From: Anaeromyxobacter soli
Lineage (GTDB): Bacteria > Myxococcota > Myxococcia > Myxococcales > Anaeromyxobacteraceae
Assembly (NCBI RefSeq): GCF_022808855.1
Contig: NZ_JAKZLF010000001.1
Location: 432,597-496,596, forward strand
Direction: 5' to 3'
Length of the DNA stretch: 64,000 nucleotides
Shown here: piece by piece, positions 1-12,422 of the stretch
How the letters are laid out: each line of letters opens with the position of its first letter
How positions within the stretch are numbered: position 1 is the first letter of the stretch
Notes under the pieces: model-generated
Told to the model about the DNA's origin: nothing
Databases searched by the model: none
What the model saw: the letters and a program-made list of their open reading frames with translations, nothing else
Translations under genes and position numbers: made by a program

Positions 1-44
1 CGAACGCATGGCAACGCGCAGTCCTGCGGGCTACCTCTGCATCC

Positions 45-974
45 ATGCAAAGGCTCCGCTGGGACAACGCGCAGGTCCTGCTCGCGCTCCTGCAGGCGCG
101 CTCCTTCTCCGGCGCCGGCGCGCGCCTCGGCGTGAACGCCTCCACCGCCTCGCGCCGGCTCGACGCGCTCGAGGCGGCCCTGGGCGCCCACCTGTTCGAT
201 CGGACGCCGGACGGCGTCCTCCCCACCGCGCTCGCAGAGGAGCTGGGGCCACACGCGGAGGCGATGGAGCGGGCCGCCACCGGGCTCGCGCTCGCCGCGC
301 AGGGGCGCGAGGCGCTGGCGGAAGGCGAGGTGCGGCTGACCGCGCCGCCCGGCGTCGTGGAGTTCCTCGTCGCGCCCGCGCTGCCGCGGCTGCTGCGCCG
401 TCACCCGCGCCTGCGGCTCTCCGTCGACGCGAGCGTGACGTACGCGGACCTGACCCGCCGCGAGGCCGACCTGGCGCTGCGGACGACCCGCCCGGCGTCG
501 GGGGACCTCGTCGTGAAGAAGCTCGGCGAGACGCGGGGAGGCGTGTACGGCGCCCCCGCCTACGCGGTCGAGCTGGGCGTGCTGCGCCGGCTCGACGAGG
601 CCCGCTGGATCACCTGGGGCGACGACCTCGGCCACCTGCCGCCCGCCCAGCTCGTCACGCAGCGGGTGCCGCCGGCGGCGATCGTGCTCAGGACCAGCCA
701 CATGGGGGCGCAGCTCGCGGCCGCGGCCGCTGGCGCCGGGGTCCTCCTGTCCGATCCGCACACGGCGAAGGTCTGCGGCCTCGTGGAGATCCCGCTCGCG
801 CCGGCGCTCCGGCGCTCGCTGCCGCCGCTGCGCGGGGGCGCGCTCTGGCTCGTGGCGCACCGCGCCTTGCGCGACGTCCCGCGCATCGCGGCGCTGTGGG
901 CGTTCCTCGAGGAGGAGGCGCGCGGGGCCGGGCTCGTCCCGGATCGTGCCGGCGCGGGCACGGTCGGGCCGTAG
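45..974 (+). CDS. LysR-family transcriptional regulator
   Basis: The 309-residue protein has the LysR layout. An N-terminal winged helix-turn-helix spans about residues 5-65, with the typical run LGVNASTASRRLDALEAALG followed by LFDRTPDG. An effector-binding periplasmic-protein-like domain runs from about residue 90 to 290. Length is normal for the family. The start ATG begins MQRLRWDN, directly ahead of the helix-turn-helix. The gene ends 113 bp before a co-directional reductase gene, which could be a target, but LysR proteins usually regulate divergent genes and nothing divergent is visible here. Ligand is unknown. The family call is secure and the role is not. Confidence 0.9.
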   Translation: MQRLRWDNAQVLLALLQARSFSGAGARLGVNASTASRRLDALEAALGAHLFDRTPDGVLPTALAEELGPHAEAMERAATGLALAAQGREALAEGEVRLTAPPGVVEFLVAPALPRLLRRHPRLRLSVDASVTYADLTRREADLALRTTRPASGDLVVKKLGETRGGVYGAPAYAVELGVLRRLDEARWITWGDDLGHLPPAQLVTQRVPPAAIVLRTSHMGAQLAAAAAGAGVLLSDPHTAKVCGLVEIPLAPALRRSLPPLRGGALWLVAHRALRDVPRIAALWAFLEEEARGAGLVPDRAGAGTVGP

Positions 975-1087
975 CGCGGCGCTCCGGCGCCATCCCTCCG
1001 GGCGAGCGTCCGGCGACGCGCCTTTCGCTCAGGGTCGCGCGGGCCGGGGCCGGTGCCGGTGGTTAGGGTGAGCGCCGGGGCAATGTC

Positions 1088-2005
1088 ATGGACGTCGGAT
1101 TCGTCGGGCTGGGCTCGATGGGGCAGCCCATGGCGCGCAACCTCCTGCGCGCCGGTCACCACGTGACGGTCTGGAACAGGACCCGCGCGCGCGCCGAGGC
1201 GCTCGCGGGCGACGGGGCGACCGTCGCGGGCACGCCCGCCGAGGCCGCCCGCGGCGGCGTGGTGCTCACGATGGTCTCCGACGACCGCGCGCTCGAGGCG
1301 GTGGTCTCCGGCCCGGACGGACTCCTCGCCGGGCTCCCCCGCGGCGGGCTCCACGTGTCGATGAGCACGATCGGCGTCGCCACGGCGGAGCGGCTTTTGC
1401 GCGGGCACGAGGAGGCGGGCCGGCGGCTCGTGTCGGCGCCGGTGTTCGGCCGACCCGACGCCGCCGCGGCGGCGAAGCTGTCCATCGTCGCCGCGGGCCG
1501 CGAGGCAGACATCACCCTCGCCAGGCCGCTGTTCGAGGCGATGGGCCGGCAGGTGCTCGTGGTCGGCGCGCGCCCGCCCGAGGCGAACCTCGTGAAGCTC
1601 GCGGGGAACTTCCTCATCACCGCCGCCATCGAGGGGCTGGCGGAGGCGACCGCCGTCGTCGCGAAGGGGGGCGTCGATCGGCGCAAGTTCCTGGAGGTCC
1701 TGCTCGGCACGCTCTTCGATGCGCCGGTCTACCGCGGGTACGGCAGCCTCCTCGTGGAGGAGCGGTTCTCGCCGCCGGGGTTCGCCCTGCCGCTCGGCAT
1801 CAAGGACAACCGGCTGCTGCTCGAGGCCGGCGAGCGGCTCGCGGTCCCCCTCCCCCTCGCGAGCCTCGTGCGCGATCGCATGCTGGCGGCGCTCGCGCGC
1901 GGCTGGGGCGACCTCGACTGGTCGGTCTTCGCCCGGATCTCCGCGGAGGAGGCGGGGCTCTCCGACGCCCCGCGCGCGGCAAGCTCCGGCGCGACCTCGC
2001 CCTGA
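1088..2005 (+). CDS. NAD(P)-dependent beta-hydroxyacid dehydrogenase family protein
   Basis: A 305-residue enzyme of the 3-hydroxyisobutyrate/6-phosphogluconate dehydrogenase superfamily. The N-terminus reads GFVGLGSMGQPMARNLL, the Rossmann GxGxxG loop. Arginine after the second strand (VWNRT) suggests an NADP preference, which is inference. The catalytic lysine region is seen as VKLAGNFLI near residue 170, followed by the all-helical C-terminal domain. Members reduce glyoxylate, succinic semialdehyde or tartronate semialdehyde, and the substrate cannot be fixed from sequence. The gene converges on mdh across a strong hairpin terminator. Confidence 0.88.
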   Translation: MDVGFVGLGSMGQPMARNLLRAGHHVTVWNRTRARAEALAGDGATVAGTPAEAARGGVVLTMVSDDRALEAVVSGPDGLLAGLPRGGLHVSMSTIGVATAERLLRGHEEAGRRLVSAPVFGRPDAAAAAKLSIVAAGREADITLARPLFEAMGRQVLVVGARPPEANLVKLAGNFLITAAIEGLAEATAVVAKGGVDRRKFLEVLLGTLFDAPVYRGYGSLLVEERFSPPGFALPLGIKDNRLLLEAGERLAVPLPLASLVRDRMLAALARGWGDLDWSVFARISAEEAGLSDAPRAASSGATSP

Positions 2006-2047
2006 AGCCGCCCTGCCCTCTCCCGCGCAGGCCCGGCCTGAAGCGAA

Positions 2048-2081
2048 GAGGCCCCGGCCGCCTTTCGGCGACCGGGGCCTC
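2048..2081. terminator. Bidirectional hairpin terminator between convergent genes
   Basis: A 15-base stem with one mismatch and a TTTC loop: GAGGCCCCGGCCGCC pairs with GGCGACCGGGGCCTC. It lies between the stop of the reductase gene (2005) and the stop of mdh (2107), so it can serve both strands. There is no long T-run, as is common in very GC-rich genomes. Confidence 0.7.
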
Positions 2082-2106
2082 GAGCTTCGTTCGTCGCGGG
2101 AGCGCG

Positions 2107-3093
<987 letters not shown>

Positions 3094-3096
3094 CTA

Positions 3097-5840
<2,744 letters not shown>

Positions 5841-6734
5841 TCAGCCGCCGTCCCAGCGTGCGCGGCGCGCGTCCAGCGCCGGGACGAGCGAGCGAGCGCC
5901 GAGCTCGTCGCACCACGCCTCGAAGCGCGCCCGCGGGATGCCCTGCCAGCGCACGTCCTCGAGCGACTCTGCGAGCGGCACGTCGCGGACGAGCGTGGCG
6001 AGCCGCCGGTAGAGGATGGCCGCCTCCCGTCCCGCGTCCAGCGCGCGCACGAGCGTCGCCGCGCCGCGGATACCGGCGGGCCAGCGCCCCGGGTCGAGGG
6101 GGATGTCCTCGAGGTGGACGAACCGTGCGAGCAGCGCCGAGGCGGTCCTCGCCCCGAACCCGGCGAGCCCGGGGATCCCGTCCGCCTCGTCGCCCACGAG
6201 CGCCAGGTAGTCGGGGACGCTCTCGGGCCGGATGCCGCGACGGGCGAGGAGCGCCTCCTCGTCGATCTCGCGCTTGCGGATGCGGTCGACCTGCACGACC
6301 TGGCGTCCCCACAGGCACTGCCCCAGGTCCTTGTCGGGCGTGAGGATGCGCACCTGGACCGCCGCGTCGCGGAAGCGGGCGGCGCCGGTGGCCAGCGCGT
6401 CGTCGGCCTCGAACTCGCGCATCGACCAGACGGTCACGCCCAGCGCACGGACCGCCGCCTCGGCGGCGTCGAATTGCGCGAGCAGCTCCCGCGGCACCCC
6501 GTCGTCGGTCTTGTACCCCGGCCAGAGGTCGTTCCGGAAAGAGCGGATGGGATTGTCGAACGCGACCGCGACGTGGGTGACCGCCTCGCCCTCGTCGTGC
6601 AGGAGGGCCAGGAGCGAGCTCGCGAGCCCGACGGTGGCCTTCGCGTCCCAGCCCGCCGGCGCGACGTGGCCGGGCCGCTTCGAGTAGTGCGCCCGGAAGA
6701 GCTCGAAGGTGCCGTCGACGAGGTGTACCCGCAT
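5841..6734 (-). CDS. 5'-3' exonuclease (Pol I N-terminal / flap endonuclease family)
   Basis: A 297-residue stand-alone nuclease resembling the N-terminal domain of DNA polymerase I. The first acidic site is in MRVHLVDGTFELFRAHY. FDNPIRSFRNDLWPGYKTDD and the EFEADDALAT segment follow, then TPDKDLGQCL and the helix-hairpin-helix region GDEADGIPGLAGFGARTA, which includes further metal-binding aspartates. A longer frame extends upstream to 6833, but its extra residues are not conserved-looking, so the start at 6734 was chosen. Likely acts on flaps or RNA primers during repair or replication. No partner gene is adjacent. Confidence 0.88.
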   Translation of the reverse strand: MRVHLVDGTFELFRAHYSKRPGHVAPAGWDAKATVGLASSLLALLHDEGEAVTHVAVAFDNPIRSFRNDLWPGYKTDDGVPRELLAQFDAAEAAVRALGVTVWSMREFEADDALATGAARFRDAAVQVRILTPDKDLGQCLWGRQVVQVDRIRKREIDEEALLARRGIRPESVPDYLALVGDEADGIPGLAGFGARTASALLARFVHLEDIPLDPGRWPAGIRGAATLVRALDAGREAAILYRRLATLVRDVPLAESLEDVRWQGIPRARFEAWCDELGARSLVPALDARRARWDGG

Positions 6735-6900
6735 CGCGGCCGAATATAGGAGCCCACCGGGAGACGCGCGGCCCGACGCCCGCAAGCCTGTCGGGGCGTG
6801 CCGCCGCAAAAAACCGTTCACCTGTGAGCGCAAGCTGCTGCTCGAGCGCGCGGCGGCGTGTGAGCGCGCGGCGCGGTGACAGAGGGGGGCGGCGGTCCGG

Positions 6901-8139
6901 CTACCTCAGGAGCCCGCGCCACCAGCGCCACGCGCAGACGTTCGCCTCGTGGCTCATCGCCATCGCGGTGCCGTCCGCCCCGACGAACGCCCAGGCGCAG
7001 CCTTCGAGCGGCAGCTGGATCTTCCCGCACGACGTGCCGGACGGCGTCAGGATCTCGATCTCGGCGGTGGAGGGACACGCGAGCTGGGGCCCGACCACCG
7101 CGTTCGCGCGCCCTCCCCGCACCACGTACACCCGCGTCCCCGGCCGATCCGCGAGCCACTGCGGGGCAGGAGACGCCGCCGCGTTCCCCGGCGCGAAGAC
7201 GTGCGTCCAGACCCCGCTCACGCGCAGCGCCACCGTCCCGTCCGCGAGCGAAGCGGTGTCGTCGCCGACGCTCGTCGCTCCGAGCGGCGGCGTGAGCGGG
7301 AACCAGCCCGTGAGCGGGGCGGCGTCCCGCCCGAACCAGCGCGCGCCGTCGAGAGCGACGACGAGCGCCTCGCCGGTGCGGGCGACGCCGAGCTGATAGG
7401 GAGCGCGATCGAGCTCCGCCGCTCCGGCGCGCGACCCGTCCTCGCGCACGTACTCGAGCCGCAGGATGGGGCTCCCGTCCGGGTGGCGGTCGTTCGTGAT
7501 CATGCCCTCCGTGGTCGTGAGGAGCGCGCTCCCGCCTCCCGGGACCGGGTGGAGCTGGCGCACGCGGCCGAGCGGCCCGTCCCCGCCGAGGAGGGCTCCG
7601 CGCGCGTCACGACGCTCGAAGAGGCCCGGCAGGTAATCGCCGCCGTGGTTCAGGTGATAGCCGTGCGGCTGCGGCGCGATGGGGAAGCCCTCTGCGAGCA
7701 GCGACACCTGGAAGGCGACGGTGTCGTCTCCCGCGCCGGTCGCGGCGTCGAGGAACCGGTACGCGCTCTGCTTGTAGCCGGTGCCGACGCCGATCCAGTC
7801 CCCCGTCCCGTCGGTGATCGGCTCGCGGCAGAAGTAGAAGCCGTCGAGCGGCAGGCTGTGCTCGACGGCCTCGCCCAGCGCGGCGGGCACGAGGCCCGCG
7901 CACGCGTCGGCGGCCGGCGCCGGCGGAGGGGGCGACTCCGGAGACGACGGCGGCGTCGCGGCGGGAGGCGGCGACGGCTGCGACGCCGGCGGCTCCGGCG
8001 TTGCGCTCGGGCCGGGCGCGGTCGGATCCGGGGACGGAGTCGGCTCAGGCGTGGGCTCGCGTGTCGAGGGACCGCCGCCGCACGCGGCGAGGAGGAGAAC
8101 GACTGCCCAAAGCCCGACGCTCGCCGTGCCCCTCGCCAT
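6901..8139 (-). CDS. Putative lipoprotein with proline-rich linker
   Basis: A 412-residue exported protein of unknown function. The N-terminus has a signal peptide ending in a lipobox-like LLLAACGG, with the cysteine around residue 20. A Pro/Thr/Ser/Glu-rich linker runs from about 25 to 75. The remainder is a globular domain containing CAGLVPAALG and further cysteines (FYFCREP, ACPSTAEIE, GTSCGKIQL) that could form disulfides. Such architecture is common in myxobacterial surface lipoproteins. No catalytic motif is recognised. Confidence 0.75.
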   Translation of the reverse strand: MARGTASVGLWAVVLLLAACGGGPSTREPTPEPTPSPDPTAPGPSATPEPPASQPSPPPAATPPSSPESPPPPAPAADACAGLVPAALGEAVEHSLPLDGFYFCREPITDGTGDWIGVGTGYKQSAYRFLDAATGAGDDTVAFQVSLLAEGFPIAPQPHGYHLNHGGDYLPGLFERRDARGALLGGDGPLGRVRQLHPVPGGGSALLTTTEGMITNDRHPDGSPILRLEYVREDGSRAGAAELDRAPYQLGVARTGEALVVALDGARWFGRDAAPLTGWFPLTPPLGATSVGDDTASLADGTVALRVSGVWTHVFAPGNAAASPAPQWLADRPGTRVYVVRGGRANAVVGPQLACPSTAEIEILTPSGTSCGKIQLPLEGCAWAFVGADGTAMAMSHEANVCAWRWWRGLLR

Positions 8140-8289
8140 GCCTGCGCCCCCTCGCCCGAGCCTCCTGCAGCCCCGCGAAGCGAGGCGCCCCAGAGTGAAT
8201 GTGCGCTCCCGGCGAATCCCGCGCCAGGGGCGCCCGCGGCGGGGCGCGGCGAGGACGGGAGTCGGGTCCGGGAAGTTGGGATCGGTCCT

Positions 8290-8649
8290 CTACTTCGACT
8301 TCCACAGGCCCAGGGCGGCGCCGGTCGGATCGACGATCAGGCTGAACCAGCCGGCGCCGGGCACCTCGGTGACGTCCTTCAGGATGGTGGCGCCGAGCGA
8401 CTGAGCCTTCTTCGTCGCCGCGGCGACGTCGTCCACGAGGACGTAGGCGAGCCAGGACGAGGGCGCCCCGGGCATCGGGTGCTTCATGAGCCCGCCGCCC
8501 GTCCCCTCACCCACGTTGATCATCGTGTACGACCCACCGTGTCCCATCGGGACGTCTTCCAGCTTCCAGTCGAACAGCCTGCCGTAGAACGCCTTCGCCT
8601 TCTCGGGATCGGTCGTGTTCAGCTCGACGTGTACGAACGGGTTTCCCAT
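8290..8649 (-). CDS. VOC (glyoxalase/bleomycin resistance) family protein
   Basis: A 119-residue protein of the vicinal oxygen chelate fold. FVHVELNTTDPEKAKAFYGRLFDW is the classic first beta-alpha unit, and the second module ends in FSLIVDPTGAALGLW. A longer frame reaches 8697, but the ATG at 8649 has GGAGAGGAGG just upstream and starts MGNPFVHVEL at the fold boundary. The family includes enzymes and resistance proteins. This short version is usually annotated as glyoxalase-like and its substrate is unknown. Confidence 0.88.
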   Translation of the reverse strand: MGNPFVHVELNTTDPEKAKAFYGRLFDWKLEDVPMGHGGSYTMINVGEGTGGGLMKHPMPGAPSSWLAYVLVDDVAAATKKAQSLGATILKDVTEVPGAGWFSLIVDPTGAALGLWKSK

Positions 8650-8838
8650 CGCGGTGTCCTCCTCTCCGGCGCCTTGTATGTGCGGTGGCGCGATCACGCC
8701 GACGCTTCGCGGGGCCTGCCTCGTGAAGCCGGGCCCATCGCGCGCGGCGACGGTGCGCGAGCGGCGATGCCGGCGCCGGGAGGACCGCGCGCCGTCGGAG
8801 CGTCCGGTCCACGAGCGGCGCGGCGCCCACGCCCCCGC

Positions 8839-9528
8839 TCAGCGCGTCGAGGGAGACGCCGCTCCGCGCGCGAGCGCGTTGATGTCGCGGGTCTCGAGCA
8901 CCGGGCTCTTCGCCCCGCCCTTCGCGACGGCGAGCATCGCCCGCCCGAGCCGCTCCGTGGTCGTCACGAGGTCCGGGAAGAGCGCGTTCATCACCGGGAA
9001 GAGCGGCGACAGCAGCGGGTAGAGCGCACGGTAGAGCCTCGTCCGCGAGGTGATGCCGTGCAGCGCCTGGATGAAGCCCGGCCGGAACATGTACGCCGAC
9101 GCGAACGGGAGCCGCAGCAGCGCGTTCTCGGTCTCCCCCTTCACCCGCGCCCACATCGACCGCCCGCGCTCGGTGCTGTCCGTCCCCGCCCCCGAAACGT
9201 AGACGAACGTCATGCGGGGATTGCACGCCACGAGCGTCCGCGCGACCGCGAGGGTGAGCTCCTTGGTGACGCGCCGGTAGTCGCGCTCCGACATCCCCGC
9301 CGACGACACGCCGAGACAGAAGAAGCAGGCGTCGCAGGCGGCGAGCTCGCCCTCGAGACCGGAGAGATCCGAAGGATCCGCCCGGACGACCTCGCGGAGC
9401 TTCGCGTCACGCCGACCGGTCGGGCTGCGCCCGATCGCGAGGACGCGCTCGACGTCGGGATCGCGCAGGCACTCCCGGAGCGCACCCTGCCCTACCATCC
9501 CGGTCGCCCCGAAGAGAACGATCTTCAC
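8839..9528 (-). CDS. NAD(P)-binding oxidoreductase / NAD-dependent epimerase-like protein
   Basis: A 229-residue atypical short-chain dehydrogenase. It begins VKIVLFGATGMVGQGAL, the GxxGxxG dinucleotide loop, and continues with SDLSGLEGELAACDACFFCLG and FVYVSGAGTDSTERGR. The GTG start at 9528 has a G-rich Shine-Dalgarno (GAGGGGG) and sits exactly at the first beta strand. A frame extension to 9723 upstream is not protein-like. Similar proteins are annotated as NAD(P)H-binding or HTATIP2-like. Substrate unknown. Confidence 0.82.
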   Translation of the reverse strand: MKIVLFGATGMVGQGALRECLRDPDVERVLAIGRSPTGRRDAKLREVVRADPSDLSGLEGELAACDACFFCLGVSSAGMSERDYRRVTKELTLAVARTLVACNPRMTFVYVSGAGTDSTERGRSMWARVKGETENALLRLPFASAYMFRPGFIQALHGITSRTRLYRALYPLLSPLFPVMNALFPDLVTTTERLGRAMLAVAKGGAKSPVLETRDINALARGAASPSTR

Positions 9529-9761
9529 GTTGCCCCCTCGTCGCCGGGCCGTCCGCCGACCCGTTCCGGTGGGATGGTACACCCGCGAAGAGATGGCCGA
9601 CGGCGCGTGGCGCGTGAGGAGTTGCGCGCCCCCGTCACGAGCGCAGCAGAGGGCGGGCAGGACCCACGGTACGTGGAATCCGGTGGGGTCACCTCGCTTG
9701 CGGGCTCCGCACGCTCCGTGCAAGCATTCCGCCGCTCGAGCACCTCCGGAGGAGACCTCCC

Positions 9762-11303
9762 ATGCCCAGCTCCCTGGCCCGCGCGCCGCGCCTCCCTGCT
9801 CTCCTGCCGATCGCGATTGCGATCCTCGCGGCGACCGCGGCGTGCCACTCGTCCGGCGATGGCGCCTCGCTTCCGCCCTCCACGGAGTTCGCGGCGCGAT
9901 GTGCCGCGCCGCGAGCCGGAATCGACCCCTCCACCGGCGCGCCGTACGCCGACCGGCAGGGGACGCTCGCCGACGAGAAGGCCTGGCTCCGCTCCTGGAT
10001 CGACGAGCTCTACCTCTGGTACCGCGAGGTCCCGGACGCGGATCCCGCGCACTACGCGACGGCCGTGAGCTACTTCGACGTGCTGAAGACGCCCGCGTTG
10101 ACCGAGTCGGGGCGCCCGAAGGACCGGTTCCACTTCACCTATCCGACCGACGCCTGGGTGGCGCTCTCCCAGTCCGGCGTGGAGGCGGGTTACGGCGTGC
10201 AGTGGGTGGTCCTGGCGCCCGCCCCGCCGCGCCGGATCGTGGCCGCGTACGTGGAGCCGGGCTCGCCCGCCGCGCTGGCCGGCATCGCGCGCGGCGCCGA
10301 GGTCCTCGATGTGGACGGCGTGGATCTCGTCAACGGCAGCGACGTCGCCACGCTGAACGCCGGCCTGTTCCCGGCGGCGGCGGGCGAGACCCACAGCCTG
10401 ACGTTCGCCGACGCGCTCGGCACGCGCACGGTGTGGATCACCTCGGCGAACGTCGAGAGCGCGCCCGTCCCCACCACCCTCACGATCCCGACCAGCGGCG
10501 GCACCGTCGGGTACGTCCTCTTCAACGACCACTTCGCGACCGCCGAGTCGCAGCTCGTCGCGGCGATCGAGCAGCTCCGGGGCGCGGGGGTGGCCGATCT
10601 CGTGCTCGACCTCCGGTACAACGGCGGCGGCTATCTCGCCATCGCGAGCGAGCTCGCCTACATGATCGCGGGTCCCACCGCGACGTCCGGAAAGGCGTTC
10701 GAGCGCCTCGTGTTCAACGACAAGATCGCCACGCGGGATCCGGCCACGGGGCTGCCGTTCCCCCCCATGCCGTTCCTCGACGCGACGCAGGGCTTCTCGA
10801 GCGCGCCTGGCGCCGCCCTGCCCTTCCTCGGGCTCGACCGCGTCTTCGTCCTCACCGGCTCGGGGACGTGCTCGGCGAGCGAGTCCATCATCAACGGCCT
10901 CCGCGGCATCGGCGTGAGCGTGATCCAGATCGGCGCCACGACCTGCGGCAAGCCGTACAGCTTCTCGCCGCAGGACAACTGCGGCACGACCTACTTCGCC
11001 ATCCAGGTCCAGGGCGTGAACGACCAGGGCTTCGGGAGCTACGGCGACGGCTTCGTGCCGGGCGGGAGCGGCGGCGCAGGCGTGCCCGGCTGCGCGGTGT
11101 CGGACGACTTCGACCACGCGCTCGGCGACGCCCGCGAGGGTCGCCTCGCGGCGGCGCTCGCGTACCGCGCGACCGGGAGCTGCCCGCTGACGGCGGCTGC
11201 GACGACGGCCGCGGCGCGGGCGCTCGTGTCGCAGGAAGCGCTCGCGGGCGAGGGCGAGGTGGTCAAGTCGCCCTGGCGCCAGAACCGGATCGTGACGAGG
11301 TGA
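9762..11303 (+). CDS. S41-family (C-terminal processing type) peptidase, lipoprotein
   Basis: A 513-residue exported serine protease. The signal sequence ends with a lipobox-like ATAACHSS. A PDZ-like region follows (about 150-230, with EPGSPAALAGIARGAEVLDVDG). The peptidase core has LVLDLRYNGGGYL, then the catalytic serine in GSGTCSASESIINGL and the lysine in GATTCGKPYSF, matching the S41 Ser-Lys dyad. It probably acts in the periplasm or on the outer membrane. The next gene, a small lipoprotein, starts 5 bp after its stop. Confidence 0.88.
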   Translation: MPSSLARAPRLPALLPIAIAILAATAACHSSGDGASLPPSTEFAARCAAPRAGIDPSTGAPYADRQGTLADEKAWLRSWIDELYLWYREVPDADPAHYATAVSYFDVLKTPALTESGRPKDRFHFTYPTDAWVALSQSGVEAGYGVQWVVLAPAPPRRIVAAYVEPGSPAALAGIARGAEVLDVDGVDLVNGSDVATLNAGLFPAAAGETHSLTFADALGTRTVWITSANVESAPVPTTLTIPTSGGTVGYVLFNDHFATAESQLVAAIEQLRGAGVADLVLDLRYNGGGYLAIASELAYMIAGPTATSGKAFERLVFNDKIATRDPATGLPFPPMPFLDATQGFSSAPGAALPFLGLDRVFVLTGSGTCSASESIINGLRGIGVSVIQIGATTCGKPYSFSPQDNCGTTYFAIQVQGVNDQGFGSYGDGFVPGGSGGAGVPGCAVSDDFDHALGDAREGRLAAALAYRATGSCPLTAAATTAAARALVSQEALAGEGEVVKSPWRQNRIVTR

Positions 11304-11308
11304 GCGCG

Positions 11309-11695
11309 ATGCGCGCCCTGACGACTCTCCTCGTGCTCGCGCCCGCGCTCCTCGCGGCCGGCTGCCGGACGGTGCGCTCCGAGCCCCACGAGGTGCCGGC
11401 CGTGATCGTCGAGCCGACCCCCGCGAGCCGCGCCGCGCTCGCCGCGGCCGTGAGCGCCGCCCTCCACGGTGCGCCGGTCACGCTCGCGGACGACGCGCTC
11501 ACGCGGTCGAGCGCCCTCAGCGTCGAGCGAGCGCCGTTGCGCGATCCCTGCGGCCTGCCGGTCTCCGGACGCGAGCTCGGGATGCCCGAACGGTTTCGCC
11601 TCGTGATGCGCGGCGACGCGTGCCTGCTCGTGCACGAGGGCACCGGGCAGGCGGTGACGCTCGACTCGACGCGGTGCGTGCCGAGCGGGGACTGA
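11309..11695 (+). CDS. Small putative lipoprotein
   Basis: A 128-residue exported protein starting MRALTTLLVLAPALLAAGC, a signal peptide with lipobox LAAGC. The mature part has cysteines in RDPCGLPV, GDACLLVHE and STRCVPSGD. No family recognised. It lies directly behind the S41 peptidase gene and is likely cotranscribed, so it may be a partner or substrate of the protease (inference only). Confidence 0.65.
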   Translation: MRALTTLLVLAPALLAAGCRTVRSEPHEVPAVIVEPTPASRAALAAAVSAALHGAPVTLADDALTRSSALSVERAPLRDPCGLPVSGRELGMPERFRLVMRGDACLLVHEGTGQAVTLDSTRCVPSGD

Positions 11696-11800
11696 CGTTC
11701 GCTTCCCGCGCTCCCGCCGTTACGTCTCGAGCGGCGCGAGCGTGGCTCCCTCGCGCAGCCGGGCTCGCTCCGAGGGCGCGCCGCCGAGCGCGCGGGAGGC

Positions 11801-12343
11801 GTGACGATGCCGAGACGGATGTTCCCGCGCGCGAACGGCGCGCGCTCCGAGCGGCCCGCCGAGGGCGACCCCGAGCTCGGGTCCGGGCGCTCGGGCTCGC
11901 CGGTGCGGGTCACGATCTCGACGCACATCGACGCTGCAGCCGAGCAGGTGCTCGCGCTGTACGCGGACCCCGCCCGCTGGCCGACGATCTTCCCGGCGAC
12001 CATCGTGGCGGCGCGCGTGGTGCGCGCCGAGGGCGGGGAGCTAGTCGTGGAGGTTCAGCACCGGCGCGAGGGCAAGGTGCCGAACCGGCTCCGCCAGGTC
12101 TCCCCCACCTGCCTCGCGCTCGAGGAGTCCAAGCGCCGCTACGACGCGACCTTCGTGAGCGAGTTCATCCCCGAGCCAGGCGGGATGCGCTACACGCTCC
12201 ACGGAGCGGTGCGGATGAAGGGCGCCTACCGCCTCCTCTCCCCGTTCCTGCGGCCCGTCATGCGCGCGCAGATGCGCCGCTACGCGGTCGAGCCGCTCCG
12301 CGCCGCGGCCGAGCAGGAGGCGAGCGCCGCTCGCAGGAGCTGA
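11801..12343 (+). CDS. SRPBCC-family protein (polyketide cyclase/dehydrase-like)
   Basis: A 180-residue protein with a START/Bet v1-like helix-grip fold. VTISTHIDAAAEQVLALYADPARWPTI is the typical first strand and helix pair, and the C-terminal long helix is FLRPVMRAQMRRYAVEPLRAAAEQ. Up to 35 N-terminal residues before VRVTIST are low complexity, so a later start is possible. Function is usually binding of a hydrophobic ligand or coenzyme Q/lipid trafficking. Nothing nearby specifies it. Confidence 0.8.
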   Translation: MTMPRRMFPRANGARSERPAEGDPELGSGRSGSPVRVTISTHIDAAAEQVLALYADPARWPTIFPATIVAARVVRAEGGELVVEVQHRREGKVPNRLRQVSPTCLALEESKRRYDATFVSEFIPEPGGMRYTLHGAVRMKGAYRLLSPFLRPVMRAQMRRYAVEPLRAAAEQEASAARRS

Positions 12344-12422
12344 CGTTCGTCGGATCGCCCGGAGCCGCTCGATGGTCCGAGCGCGGCGCGGCGCACCCGA
12401 CCCGGGCGCCGCGCAACCGCGC